This document shows, one piece after another, positions 42,452-57,300 of a stretch of 64,000 nt of DNA (positions within the stretch are counted from its first letter, which is position 1; each line of letters starts with the position of its first letter). The translations under genes were made by a program, and so were the position numbers. Below the pieces are notes generated by a model. The model was not told the origin of the DNA, ran no database searches, and was given only the letters and a program-made list of their open reading frames with translations. Origin of the DNA: Galbula dea (Eukaryota > Chordata > Aves > Piciformes > Galbulidae); the NCBI GenBank assembly GCA_013399015.1, contig VWZX01005770.1, positions 217,236 to 281,235 of the forward strand. The letters run 5' to 3'.

Positions 42452-42465
42452 CCTCCTGGTGGCGG
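42452..42465 (+). promoter_or_regulatory. CTCF-like binding motif
   Basis: CCTCCTGGTGGCGG matches the CTCF core CC(A/T)(C/G)(C/T)AG(G/A)(G/T)GGC(G/A)(C/G) at 13 of 14 positions (T instead of A at position 6). It sits in an isolated GC-rich patch (about 42421-42500) in an AT-rich intron. No binding evidence. Confidence 0.45.
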
Positions 42466-45400
42466 GACGGGCAAGAACGTGGCTCTCCAAGCCCCAGTTT
42501 GCACAGGCCTGGTCTCAAACATTTGCATTTACTGTCCTCTCACTGGTGACCATCAAGAACTATAGGGTTGTCTATAGAAAGTTTAAACAACACATACAAC
42601 TAAGACAAGACCCAGACTATTAAATCCTTTCATTTACTGGCACCCCGTAGCCTCAGTTTCTCCATGTCTACTTATGAGCAAACAGGATAGCTCTTGGTCC
42701 TTTACATGTGAACCAGCATATGGAGTGTAACATTTTAGGAAGGCTTGTAGTCACAGTTGTGGGAGAACAAATAAGTGTTATTCAAATGGCAGTAAACAGT
42801 ATTGATAGAGAAATGCATATTTACTGGAAGATCAGTTTCATCTGGGAGAGTTCTCAGTTGTGCAACTTCCTGCTTTCTGCTGACAGTTAAAACAGCCACC
42901 CTCCAAAAACGCCTAACAGACAGTAAGAATGTAACCAGAAGAGAAACTGATTTTTGTGGCTGTTCTACCTCTAGAGAAGATAGTTAAGGTTACCAAGACA
43001 AGCTGTCATTCCTTCCTCACCTCCAGATAGTCAATAACTTTAAAGAGCAATTCCCTTCTGCCATAGTACAATGGCTCATCATGATAGAATCAGTACACCT
43101 CAAAACAGGAAACAGATCCCTAATCTATTTGTTCCAAAACCTGTCTCCCTTACCACCACAACTATCAAGTCTTGCACTTGATCTGCTTAAATTCTTTTGA
43201 ATTTTGCACTTTAAACCAACAGCTGAAAGCTTAACGAAGCACCCATGTTACTGAGTATGTTCATGGTATGCTGCACTGAGAGCTTTCCAATTACCACTCA
43301 ACTATCAAAAACATTTAACTACCAAAGCAATTAATTAGTGGAAATGTTAATATCCATACACTCCCTCAATAACCAAAGTAAGAGCTGTAGGCTGAATAAC
43401 ATGGATATAAATTTTCAAGACGATTTGTAGCATGCATAACAGATATACTCTACCAGCTGCTTGTATTAGTCACATCTGCACCCTTGAACAGAAAATTTAA
43501 CACAGACTACCCAGCACATCATCTGCTAGCATCAACTGCAAGTACCATTTCTGTAGCACAGACAATACCTTCAGTTATGCTTATGGAAAACAATTACAGA
43601 ACTTGTACTAATTTAGCTCTTATGCAGAACCTAAGGTCTACCCATACTTCAAATCTTTAAACCCTTCATACCACCCAGCAGCGTATTGGCTCTTTGATGT
43701 CATTTTAGTACAAATAAGCTAACTTAAAAGCTAAAAAAACTCTATAGTTTGCTAACAAATATCTTAAGAATGTCCCAAACTGTTCAGTCTCTTACGTATA
43801 ACACACACACATCACCACACTTGCTTCTTTTCTAGCTTGCACAGAACTCTTGCTGTAGACTGATACGACCACCACCTCACAACAGTAGGAAATGCACATT
43901 CCACTCTGTTCTTACATAGAAAAACAAGCTCTGTGAAACAGCGTCTTTTGTTCATTTCAACTAGTACAAGCAAAATATTTAGAAAACATTTTAAAAGTGA
44001 CCATGGGACATATTGGAGAGGGAGGGGATAGGGGTGAACATACAGCACTGAAAATACACTTGATTCTATTGACTTTGGTGTCTAGGCTTATCTTCTGGAA
44101 TAACAATTAAACAGAAGAGAGCATTTGGTCTCATCAAATAAAATCCAGAAGATGTTAAAGGCTGTGAGTCAGAATAAGAACACCAGCACACTTCTGCAGA
44201 AGAGTACAGCTTTATGAAAGAACTTTTTTGTAGGAGTTAAGATATTCCAAGCAGTCGGGAAAGATACAAATTAAGCCTGCTGATCCTGGTGATGCTGCTT
44301 CAGTTGTGCTTTTTTCTCAGGAGCAGTGTTGACAAAAGCAACTTCAAAGCATTATTCTATTGTTTACACTAAACAAAACACTCCCCATACTATCCCAGTG
44401 ACCCTTCTGAGGAGGGGGGAAACAAGACCTATAACATTGGTTTGGCATTGTCTTTTCACGAACTATTACCTTGATATTTGCAAATCAACATTCAAAAAGT
44501 GGGTTGTTGTTTTGGGGGGTTTTTTTGGCAAACCAGACATGTCAGAATTTTCATCCCAAGAAAGATGATCAATCTGCTGACAGCACTTTCAGTCAGGTAT
44601 AGAACTTATATTCTCCAACTCAAAGTCTGAAAAAAGCAAGAAGTGAAGGTTGAGCTGAAATCAATGCTTGATGTTCTCTCCATCAGTAAAATGCATATGT
44701 ACCAAAACATTTTTTAGTAATAGACAAAGAATTATCTATTTCCCATGAATGAAAGGATTGACTGGAGTTTCCCAGGGAAAAACCTCAGAAAAAATCAGGA
44801 ACTGGCTATGAAGCAGAAAAAAGTGTGACACCTGAACAAATCCAGAGCCCACCTTATTTTCTTGTTCCGTAGTCACACAGTAAGGGTCTCATCACCGGTG
44901 AATACTGTTTCCTTTCAAACCTCTACCAAGGACTGGCAACATTTGTGTTTGAACATATCAACTGTTAAAACAGGTAAAACAACTGTGGTATATAACTATT
45001 CTTATTACTAGTATTATTTTTGTAACCTCTGGAATCACCAATATTCCTCTCAACCAATTCATTAAGTCTTGATCAGCATAATCAACTCTCATAGGTGCTT
45101 TAAACTTCTAGACAAGTGAGGAAAGAACAGCTCTAGGGGCTTACCCCTACCCCCCCTTTTTTTTGTTTTTGTTTTCAGCACCTCTCCCCCTCCCCCAAGC
45201 AGCCTGCTTGCCATGGGAAAAGCTAACTTCAAGGCAAGCATATTCCATTTCCTTCCCCGGAAGCCCTGCAGCAAGTTCTTACAACTTCCTCATGAATAAC
45301 CCAGAAATGCAAATGGAGTAAAAAAAGAAAAGAAGAAAGATTCTGAGAAAGTCCAGGACTCATCTTCAGCTCAGGTTTAAGGGTAGACAGATGGAAGAAG

Positions 45401-48400
45401 TCTGCAGGTTGACAGGTTGATCTTTCAGAAGCAGACATTGTAAAGCCCCAATGGAACCTTCACTGAAGGAATAAACACTCCTGAAGGGGGTGGGAGCAAG
45501 AGGGTCTGGCATTTCAGCCAGATTTGCATCCAACATGCAAGAACTTGTCTGCTGAACGCAGAGATCCTTCCACCACACAATCATAAAGATGCCCATGCTC
45601 TAAACCCTCATTTTTCACCTGAGAAGTAAACACCACTGGCATAGTGAGGCCTAAACAAAAGCCTTCCCTTTGGAAACCAGCGCCAAACAATCCCATTTTG
45701 TCAGGAGCGCTGTGAAAGGCCAGGTTAGAGTACTGCAAACATCAGCACCAGATAGCAGAAAGCAGTTGAGCAAGTTGAAGTGTTCTATTTAAGAGTAATT
45801 ACTGCAGTTATACTCCTCTTGGCCAAGTCACAAAAGCAGGATGATGTTTACAAATTTTGCAGCCCTAACTGTTGTTTGAGGGAAAGGAATTAGCCCCACC
45901 TGACAATCTTTAGGAAGTCTGCAAAACCAAGGGGGACAGTGGGGTACTTTTTGCCATGGTTAACAGCCAGACCCCTATCTCCACCTACACTTGAACACTT
46001 CATTCCACTCTTCCTTCAAACTAAGCAAGGTCAAAACTGGAGGGGTGTGTATGCATATGGGGATGGCAGGGAGAATCTAGATGTCTAGACTATTAAGACT
46101 CATTGCAAAACAAACACAAAAACAACAGGTGAATAAGTTAGAGTCAATCTTGGAGTTAGTATATCAAATTAAACACCTAGGTAGAGAGTCAACTCCAGTT
46201 AGAAGAAAATTACCTAGAAACTAAGTGGAAGATTTCTACCAACAACCAGGTACATGCATCTAAAAGATAAAAGAACTTCAAGGAGGAACCCAAAGGGGTA
46301 TTACATCTATTTGGCAGTGCCCAGCATCTTTTCCAAGATGATCAAACTACTAGATCGTGGCATACTTTACCAGATTATAAGATCTGTAGGAAGATCTTCA
46401 AGTGAGGTTTGGAAAAAACCTCTGACCACACTGCAATGGCAGAATACAACAGGAGTTTCTTGATATAAGGGGACAGAAGGCATTTTAAATGGGAGTTCTA
46501 AAAATTATCTGAAGTCACATATTAACTTTAGCTAATGCTTGTAGAAACAGCAACCCATTTTCAGGAAGCTCACAAGATGCCAAAATGCCATGCCTTCAAC
46601 TAGAGCTCCTCAAGGGAGGACATTAATCCAGTCACCTCAGACCACACACAGAGCAATCAGAAAGCTCTCTGGAGATCCATCTAAATGACAGGCTAAACCA
46701 TTGGAAGAAAGATTCCACAAGCTTCTCTTAACTTAAAACCTTATATAGAACAGCCAATTCAACTTTGGGACAAACAACATCTTAGAGTATTTTTTCCAAC
46801 ACCTCAGAGTATTGGCCCCAACCTTTGGTAGCAGCCTCTGTCAGACAACTGCTGCAGACAGAGCAGCAGCATCCTTGAGTAAATGGGAAGGATGCATCTC
46901 ACAAACAGTTTTCATAGTGCTAGAAGCAAGTTATTAGCTTCTTATTTAGAAGAGCTGCAGGAAATGTGACCGTGCAGCAGTCATCTGAACAAAAGCTGAT
47001 CTGCTACCTATGCTCAGCTCACAGGATACTAAAGGTTCTAAGAATCCATCCCCATCTTAAAACAGTGCCTTTCACCATTACACTCATAGCAGCAATGCTA
47101 TGCTGTGGAATAGAAGTAATTCCTGCCTCAGCTTTTTATAGCTATCTGCTATTCATCCCCACCCTACTCCATTCTCCCCTCCTCCAATTCCACCATATAT
47201 ACTTCTCTGCTGTACTCAGGAGGATTAAGTTCCACCTCTGAAGTCCAAGGTGTCAACTGTGGTCACTTACATCTGAACAAACACCATAAGACTGCCTTTC
47301 AAATAATTCATTTTCCTTATACTTCCAGGACTAAACAGCAACAAAAAAAGCACCAGTGAAAACTTAGCTAAACAGGTCCAAGCATTCCTGTGGTAATTTG
47401 CCTCTGCTGAGATCTTTCCAGTAAGAAACAAGGAGAATAACAATGTTTAATACCAATCCAAGCTAACTGCCACTAGATTTACCACTTTTGTTGAAACACT
47501 TCTATTTCACTGCAAATGCCTTTAGCCTGTGCCACCTCAAGGAACCTACGTACCACAAGTCTCAACAAAAGTATTGGTTTATAAAACTAATCAATACATC
47601 ACAAGTGACAGGTTTTTTCTTAATCAGCTCAGCAAACAATGATCATGAAAACCTTAGGTGAACATCAGCAACCACAATTTTATTCTGATGATTAGAACAG
47701 TGGCATTCTAGAGGTCTTCTAGATCTTAGAACTAACATACACACAGTTTAATCTCACTGATTATTTCTTTCTCCTTCCACAGCATCTTCAAGAATTCTTT
47801 GTACCAATTGTCATAACTGGAGTACCAATATTTTAAATCTTGTTATTTAAACTTCCAACCTTGCTGAATGCAAAATAATTTTCAGAGAGCTTCATACAAC
47901 CCTGACTTAATGACACTTGTGACTTTTTTGTTCCGTGCAAATTTTTACTGATAAGCAAGTTTCACAAAGACTTGTCAATTCCATAAACAGTTACTATTTC
48001 AATCAACCCAAGCCAGCTTGTTTCTAGATGAGTTCCCTCCACAAGCTCAACGTAAGTTCTTCAATCAAGACATCTGCTTCCCACTCTCACCCACATCTTA
48101 GCATCAGAACTCAGTTGTAAAGTGCACTCTGCCTAGAAGGGTTGGCTAGAGAATAAGGAAAAACAAAGAAAAAGACATTCAGTGTTATACCACTGTGTGA
48201 TTCTGTAACTGAAGCTGAAAGGAAGTAGTGGGGTTCTGTTTGCCCTCTTCCAAGAGATGGGATGAATAGCATCCCCCAAAAGCTGGATGCAGAAATCAGA
48301 GGTCCAGAGAAAAGCAACAATGAACAAAGAATCAAATTATTTCTATGAGAAGAATGAAAGAGTTGGTCAACACTCCTCAAACTGGAAGAAGGAAAACAGG

Positions 48401-48807
48401 AGTATGTGATAGAAGTGTACAATGCTACAAAAGCCCATGAGGATGGTTAAGAATAGATCACTGCAGAATCTTGCATGCCTGCCTGAGCCATTACTATCTA
48501 TTCTGGGGTCAACAAAACTGTGACCAAATAACATTTGAAGAAAAAATGAGGAAGCCAGGAAAACAAAAACCAGTCAGAAATTAGATTTGTAATTACATCT
48601 TAGAACAACTCTTTGAAAGCCATGACAGAAATCATAATTGAAAAATCTAACCAAGATTACCCTTTCTGCAACCCTGACATGTCACATGAAATAAAACAAC
48701 TGCAAAAATCAAGCCACGTATGTGATAACATGCACAGCAAGCCATGTACCTGTTGCAGTAAATGCAACAAATGCTATTCAGAAAACAGACAAGCAGAGCT
48801 ACAGCTA

Positions 48808-48905
48808 TGAAGTGGAAGATCTTACTATTTGGAATAGGCTTCCGAAATTTCCCCTAAAGAAAAGGTAATCCAGACATCTTTTAGGAGTGCTTAAGTCAGG
48901 TGACA
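48808..48905 (+). mobile_element. Possible ancient CR1/L3-like fragment
   Basis: TTTGGAATAGGCTTCCGAAA and CATCTTTTAGGAGTGCTTAA are reminiscent of the 3' part of old CR1/L3 LINEs. Similarity is weak and judged by eye. Confidence 0.3.
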
Positions 48906-51269
48906 CAACATACTGTCATCCAAGGCAAGGTAAGCAAAATGCACAAAATCAGAAAACAGCATTTATTAACTAGCTGAAGATTGAGAAGTGTCAAGTGAAA
49001 CACTAAGATTACTGATTTTATAGCAATTTTTCACACAAAAATTTGTTAGCACATTTGTGACAAAAACCTTGGCTTAACTATAGGAAAACCAGTGTTTGTC
49101 TTGGGGAAGACTAAATTGAGGTTTTTTCAGAAAGGTAACTGAAATAATTAAGCAATTCATCTTTAAACTTGAGCTATTTTACTTAGAGCAGTCAAAACAA
49201 ATCCCTGCTGGCTACTATGTTACATAGATGAAGACTGGTGTTATTCCTAGTTACTGTTACTCCAGTAAGAAAGTGATTCTGCACTGTCTATATATGTTGC
49301 TGAGCCACGTATCACAGTTCCAGACGGACATGTTCTTCCACCCTATCTGAAGAGCAAGCAAGAAATGCCTCCCTCCACTAAAAGCCAGACCTCTCAGTCA
49401 CTCAGGAGCCAGTCTCTCTAAGAAGGAACACAACAGCTTTCAAAATATCACCTATATTCTCCAGGAGGAATTAGGGAAAAAATAGGAAAGGCACAAAAGC
49501 TGTGAAGGCAAGAGCACCCGTGACGGTCTGGAAATACCAGCTACCAAGAAAAGTGGTGTTACAATGTTTGAAAGCTGGAAAAAAAAAGTTAAGTCAGACT
49601 TACTGCAGAAGTTTCCCTAACTTGAGTGAGTCATGTCAAATGCAACACTGCTAACCAAAAAACTATCTTGAAATATTGTAAGGAATTCTTGTCTCAAGAT
49701 CCCAGACACAAAATTACAGGAATTAGATCCATTCTCTTCAAAACAAACCAGATTAATTGCTTAGATTTCTAAAGGATGCTCCTAGAAACTCTGCATGGAT
49801 ACCTAGAGTACTCCTGATAAAGGGAAACAGTAGATATATCCACCTAGCCCTTTGGATCTGCCTCAGTGGCTACATACCTGACAGTTGCTATAGGCTCAGT
49901 CTGGGGCTCAGACTACTTGAGCCAAAATCAGAACCCCTAGTGACCTCAGGAAACATGTTTGAGACCAAGATAAACAGGGTGAGGAAGCAGGAATTAAGAC
50001 ATTACAGGCCTTCTGGAGCCACACATACAGACGTAAACTGACATCAGGTAGTTTATTTGAACTTTAGCACACTGTCAAATAGGGGGGAAAAAAGTCTTAA
50101 AATATTTTGGCCAGTACCCACAGAAGACCTCCTTCAGGTCTCTAACACATGATGGGAAAAGACTTCCAGAAACTCCATAACATTCAACAACTCAGTGAAA
50201 CTGTTTTTCTTCCAGGTAAAGGAAGCTCATCCTACCACATGTATTTCAATCTGCTACAAAAAGTATGGCAGATTTTACCTGTTTCTTGGAGGTGAACCTT
50301 ATAGTTGCTGGACAGAGGTCTAGCATCCCATAAAAAGCTTTACACAGCCAGAAAACAGGCCTCAAAAGAGACATTCTCCAAACTGCCAGCTCTTCCACAG
50401 TTGCCATTGCATTCCACTGCAATGCTCTATTCACACATGACCAGCATGGAGGAACAAGCAACTGTATAAAGAAGGCTGGTACATACACAAAGTAAAATCC
50501 ACCTGAAAACAAGAGTCTTAAACAATCCTGCTCATCACTTCAGTTTGTTTTAAAATACCTGATCAGAGCTAACCATGATCACAGAAAACATGGAAGAGCT
50601 AACGCAACCAGCAAACACCAAAGCTCCAAAGAAGCATCAGTCACCCTTACCAAGGCCACAGCTACCCTCTCCCAGTTAATTTACCCAACACATCTACACA
50701 CGCTAACCCTTCATGGAATCTGATTAAAAGTTATTCGACATAGGTGTTAACATGTCTGTTCCCATGAGGTTTTCTGGAAAGCAAATTGGGACAGAATACA
50801 GTATCAGCAAGCTTTCCTTCTGTTCCTCAGAAGGAATTAGGGAGTAAAAAAGCCAAATTGTTCCCAAAAGAAAACTATTTTAAATGTAAGAGCTACCAAA
50901 GCAATAGTATTTGGTATGCTGTACTACAACCATAGAAAAAGATGACAACATCCTACTAGTTTACCTGCAAGCAGCCAAGTGCCACAGTTTCCATTGTACC
51001 TATCTCTCAGACAGGTTAACCTAGTGTAACCTCCCCAGGTTTTGTTTCTTTTTTACAGTTCTAGAGCAAAAGCAGAAAGAAGGAAAATAAAATTAACCCC
51101 ACATACACCAACACCATAAACTTGTTAAAACATGAAATAATAGGCTTCCCTTCCATCCCATTCAGAGGGAACAAAAGGTGGGTTTAGTTGGGATTAAATC
51201 AGAGGTTACACACAAGAAAAAACACTAATTCCATCAGATACTTCTCTGCTGGTATCCAATTCTAGTCCA

Positions 51270-51305
51270 CAAAAAAAAAAACAAAAAAACAAAACCAAAC
51301 CAAAC
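51270..51305. repeat. A-rich low-complexity tract
   Basis: Runs of A broken by single C bases, ending in AAAACCAAACCAAAC. Confidence 0.8.
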
Positions 51306-54300
51306 ATATATGAGAAACTTACCAGAAAACACTGTTTTAGATGGAGGGTCACAAGGCTAAGTTTCAATAGACATTCTGCCTCATCATTGCATAGAAGGAA
51401 ATAAACAACCTATTTACATCTTAAGATACTTTCATGACTTCACAGCTATTAAGACACAGTCCTCTCCACAACTGGAGCTAGCATTAGCAGTTTCCAGATA
51501 CCCAACTTAATCCAGTAGCAAAGCACAGAAATCATGAAATTACAGAACAGAATAAAAAAGTCCTTTAGAAGGAGATGCATACAGGTACAATGTCATGCAG
51601 GCAGTTAGGTACCATCTTAACACCATTTTTTTTTTCAGTCTTGCTACCACCTTTGAATTGTTTCAGGCAAACCTGATTATTAACCGAGTATCCATGTCCT
51701 ACTCTTTCTGTAAAATTTTGGAAAAAGGCCAAGATAAATCAAGCCCATCGCATACGCTTTCTTATTGTATTAATGAAAGCGTAGCTAAGACTTTCTCTTC
51801 TGAAGTGTACGTAACAACCACTAAGACCCATTAATGGTTAGTGCAAGACTGTTTTATGCTAATATTTAGAAGTCACAGATTAACCAGTAATTAATACTGC
51901 TCTTCCCCTTCCCTCCACGCTCCATGTGGCATGGATATTAGTGTCCTCTGGGCACTTCAAGCCATGCATCATTATAATTTCAACTTGAAGTCAAGAGGGA
52001 ATTTAACTACGTAATAACACTAATTATTGGTCTAAACACAAAACACCTGCATGTACTCTTTTGTATTTGAAATATGCATACTAAGAACATAGGCAAATAA
52101 CAAAGAAAAACAGATATGCCTTCGAGTTCTATGTATGCAAAGCTCCTAGGAACAGAGAGTAGTGTTTTAACCTTAACCCTTTTAAATAATGTTAACTGTT
52201 GGTAGCATTACAGTCTTTCCCTTCATTTTTAAAAAAGCAAATTCCCACAAAAACAATCCAAGCTAATGAACCTGGATGTCTTGCCCTAGGAAGAGGACAG
52301 GCCCATACCCAACCTCGGTTCCTAAGGGAGCACAGAGATTAGGGTGCTGGTTTTCCAAGTCTTCTTCAACTCTCATCATTCTTACTCAACGACACCAACC
52401 CTACAGCTACTTGGGCAGCAGTCACATTTGACAAATGACACACAAGGCAAAGGCTTCGCTGGCCTGCAGTGATGGCAACAGCTGTCTGATCAAACATTTT
52501 GTATAATTCCAAATGATGCACCATTTTTCCCCAGTGGTCTTGGCTCTAAGCACAGGTATCGTCATAGGCCTTTTCACCACAAGGAACACAAATGTCTAGG
52601 TTTTATTGTTACATGAGCTACATGACAGTTCAGTCAATATGAACTTCATATCTGCACAAGAGACTTATCAAGTAGATTATAGATTTCCTCACATCCAGTA
52701 AGAGAAATGTCATTAGTCCAGAAAAGGGGATAATGCACTTAAGCTGTCCTTTATTTCAGCCCCGAACATCAGCTCCATTTGAATTTCTCCACCTGCTAAA
52801 GAGGCTGGCAGAGAAACAAACAGAAAGCAAATACCTTATTTCAACTTCAGAAAGTTGCTCACCTTTTCTTACAACCTCCTCAGCTCTCTGAACCAGGATA
52901 CTGCAGACACAACTAAAGCTAAATCTGTATCTTTCCGTCCTCCAAAAATTTTCAGCAGAAAAACAGGAGTCATCGCTATAAGACAGAAGGCAAGTTCTTT
53001 CATGTACAACACACAACAGGAACTTGAAGGATCAAACAGGGATTCTCCATGCAGACATGCACACTTAGTTAAATATATGTGGGAGCAGCAGAGTTTAGTT
53101 TGGAAAAAACTAAGTTTATAAACACGTTCCTGAAACAAATGCTTGTATAACATTCCAGCAGCAGAACTGAATCTTCTGAACAGTACTTTGCAGCTACAGG
53201 AAAACTGCATCACATTTGCAGCACCAATCATTACACTGTATATAATTACTATTGAAAATTGATTACTTACAGCAGCAAACAAACACAGCATACAACAGTG
53301 TATATAGGCTAAAATTTCAAGCTACCTGGTTGCATATATGATAACCAAGACTTGATCAATCCCACTATAACAAAGCAGCATCACACCTTTAACATCAAGT
53401 ATTATCTTTCAGATTAATGTAAACTGGAGGGGAACTGATATAGCTTTATATTGTTACAAATCCAAGAAACCCCACAAACTGCCATGCCCTTGGAAGGAAA
53501 GCTGTGCAACAACTGCAACAACCTTAGAAAGCAGGCGCTTGCCCTGTAAATTTATTCTAAGCAACTGAATTCAGAGTGTTTCTCTATTTTTCCCCCCTTC
53601 TCCACTGACACTGATCTGGAAGTTAGGAAAGGGAGATTACTGCTGCAAGCAATTTCATTTCATTGCTGACCCCTAGTTACTTTTCTGGCGAGTACAGCTG
53701 CCACACAAAGTTAAGCTGATGTTAAAAAAAAACTCTGAGAGCAATTTTGCTGGTCCAAAGCTGGTCTCATAACTCAAGAACTTTTCAATTTATTTAGTAC
53801 TGCGGTTCAACTGACTCTTATGTTGTTCTGTCTTCTCCAGAGTCCTTGGCAAGCCCAAGTTTCACAGAGTATCAAATATTGCAAATGCATACTAAAGGCT
53901 TAAGGACAAACAAATTATCACTGATAGCAAGCTGCCACAGGTTAAGATTATCTTTTCCTGCACACTACAGTTTATTTTATTTACCTTATATTTGTTGTGA
54001 TCTAAGAGTAATGAACAGTTTGAAAAGATCTGTTGATAGACAGTTTGTTCCTTTAAGTCCTTTTACAATTACATTTTTACAGTCCATGGTTTAAGTCCAG
54101 GACATGTGGTGTTAGGAAAAAAAACAGGGATCTGAATTTTGGAAATTAACTGCTAGAGAACTACCACCAGTTAGGTTTGAGCAACAACTTTACCCATCAC
54201 CTCTTCCAGAACAAAAGATGTGAAGTGACCACAAGCTATCAACCATACAATCCTGAAGTTGTTATAGCTTAATAGCAAACATCAGAAGGCACTGCAGGAC

Positions 54301-57300
54301 CAAGAAATATCTGACAACCAACTATTTATGAAATTAGTCTAAACATTTAAGTTTCTCTACTTCCCTCCCTCATTTTCTGATAGAAGAAAGCACTGATCTG
54401 TGTGCATGAATAACAGAAACAACACTGTTCTACAAATATCTCCAAACTAAACCACTTTAGGCCTACGTATAACCACAGTTTAAACAAGTTTATAACCAAC
54501 ACAGGAGGCGGCATCAGCTCACTGATGTCTACAAAAACCAGTCATTAGCGAGGGGCAGCAAGGTTTATACTTGTTCCTAATAGTCCAAATAAGCATGGTC
54601 TGATTTTTTAGACTTTGCTGATTACATACAGCCAGTTACAGCAAAAATTCCACGTAATAATATAAAGAAAATGTTATTGTAACACAAAAGAAGATTAGAA
54701 CTATCAAAAGCACCCCAAAAAAAAATTGTTGTCTATGATGTCAAAGAAAATAACTGCCACAAAAATCTATTAAGCAGCAGCACAGGTTACCAGACAAGTG
54801 CTGTTAAAGTTGCGCTCAAGCAATATGAAGAACAGGAAATGGTACCAAAAATAGTGCACCCTAAAAATTTTCTACATCAGTCTTGACTGAAGTGGATCAA
54901 TAATTAAGCTATTTACGTGTTTCTCAACTTACTGCTTAAAGTACTTGTCAGTCAAGCCTTCCAGGTATGAACAAACTCCCTAATTAGAATATAAATTCTC
55001 CAGCTGGAATCCCAGACCTGTAACACTAAAAATATAGATTATGCTTTAAGGTAGACATTTCATCTTTACAACACTATAAACAAAGTTATATAGATATTCA
55101 GGGGGAAAACAAAGGAAAGAAAAAATCCTATTTGATATCAGTTTTTTTGGTTAATTGCCAGCTCATACAGTATTTCACTGCAATTTGCATGTAAAGAACT
55201 GCTTTGAAGGGGTAAGGAAAGGTAGCTGCACCTGAAATTAGTGTTTCTTTCCAACTGCAGAATACTGCAGAAATATTAATATTGCCTACTCACTGAAAGT
55301 CCAGGAATGTAAAATGTATCCAATTCAAATGTTAGATGCTTAAAATTACTTAAGCTGGTATCTTCAGAGCATTTCTAGCACAGGAGAGACTAGAGGCCTA
55401 GTGGACTATCTGGAAGTAGAAGAGGTATTGCAAGAACAATTTAAGATACTCAAACAGTAATGTACTGAACAAAAAACACCAGGACACATCCTGCTGGAAA
55501 CAAGATATAGATAATCAGGACTTTCAATCCCAAAGCAGGATGTAAACAGATTGTAGTTTACGTACTAATGCTGCAGTCTTATCTCAGATTTAAGAAAAAA
55601 AACAATCCACAACTCCACAGAATGAGCACCTGTGCATCTGTTCAAGGGGCATATAATTGGTTACTCAAGGACTATTAGGCTGTTTCTTAGCAACCTCTGC
55701 AAGCTCTGATCAAGTACAACTAAGATTGTCATTTAGCCTTGAAACACCTTGCCCCTTCCATCTAATAGCATTCTAACTGCTACTGAGGAGCAAACAGAAT
55801 CAGTTAAAAATCCATGCTTACTATGTGTTTCAGCTGAGAGTTCCTCTTAGCACTTGCTATCAGAAGGTCTTCATTGTCAAATATGCTTTTTTACACTTTA
55901 TTTAGTATCTGAAACAGTAGTAAAATAAACCTTTAAATTTCCTCCTTTTTATACAAAATAAAGGCTAACTACAACTCTAAAAAATGAACTTGAGAATAAC
56001 ATCTAACAAAGGAGCATAAGCTATAGCCCAACTCCTAAACAACAGTATTTTATAATAGTTAAAACATTCTCCAAAAGTAACTGCAAGAAAAACACTGAAC
56101 ATTAAAACCAGCAGTAAAGACATTTCAGGGAAATAGCAATAATTTATCTCAGAGCTGGACGCCATTTAAATCTTTGGTAAGGCAGAAATGTAGAGACTGT
56201 GTTGCACACATGAGATTTCTAAAACTAAGTATCCTTCATTAAAACTCTGACCATGAGATCTGATTAAAAAAGCCAAAGGAATCTGAGTCTAGCTTCATCT
56301 ACAAAATCAATGTATATATGATAGTCTCCATTAAATCTGTAAGATTAAGTTTATATACAGTATTTTTCCTTATGCAGTAAGCAAAGGCACCAAAAGTCTA
56401 CAGTTAAATCAGGGATGGCCTCTCCTCCCCAACTCAAAATTATCTACGCAAGACATCACACAGCTCTCTTCAGTTCCCTGCCTCCCAACAGGGGTCTCTG
56501 TGGGGGTACAGCAGCAACTCTAACAGGGTCCTACCATCTCTTGGAAGACCGAAGTTCAGCAGGTGCCCAACATTACCTAGAACAGATGGCCTTAGCCATC
56601 TATACTGGTTCATTTTGCAACCGTGGGGGCAGGCAAAGTGGAAGGTGGTCAGACCACATGTCCACCTCCTGCTAACATGACAGCTGAAAAAGCAGCTCAA
56701 AAGCCAACACCTGGATATGCAATACAGTACTGACAGTGGTCCTCTCTGGCCAGAGACCAATCAATTTCAGATACTCACTAGTCAGAAGCCAGAGTAACTT
56801 CCTAGCAAGATGCCCATCAAAGGCTTATCAAGTGCTGAAGAGGAAGATAATGGTGGACCTTCTGCTAAGGAAAAGTAGCAACTATTACTTGGGTAAGCAT
56901 CTGGTTAAGCATTAATGACCCAGAAGCAAACCCAGTATACCCTTATTTCTCACTCCTTTAGGTAGCTTCTCTCCTTCCAAATTGCTACTTCCAAGCTTCT
57001 TGCAGATCAGAGGATTACTCGCAGCTAGAATTGGAGAAGACTAAGGGAAAAGCAGTTGTGCAAGCAGAAAAGTCACCCTCCCTTTTTAGTCTTCTCAGGA
57101 GGCTGAGCAACACTGAACTAGAGCAAGCAATGCAAATAGGACCCACACAGAGTTGACAAAACATTGGCCTTGTTTTCAGAAGAGAAGGGAGGGAAGCTTT
57201 CAGGTACACAGTAATTTAAAACTTCTGCAGATGACTAAGTATACGATGCAATCACAGCTGCTTTATGAACTTAAGAGTAGTTTCTGAAGTATGTTCCTAT

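Noticed and set aside
54080..54115. Possible CR1 remnant (CATGGTTTAAGTCCAGGACA)
   Set aside because: Too short and too diverged to separate from chance similarity.
56415..56760. GC-richer patch with open frames on both strands, tested as a candidate for the missing MNNL exon
   Set aside because: The translation has none of the conserved MNNL motifs and no matching splice sites.
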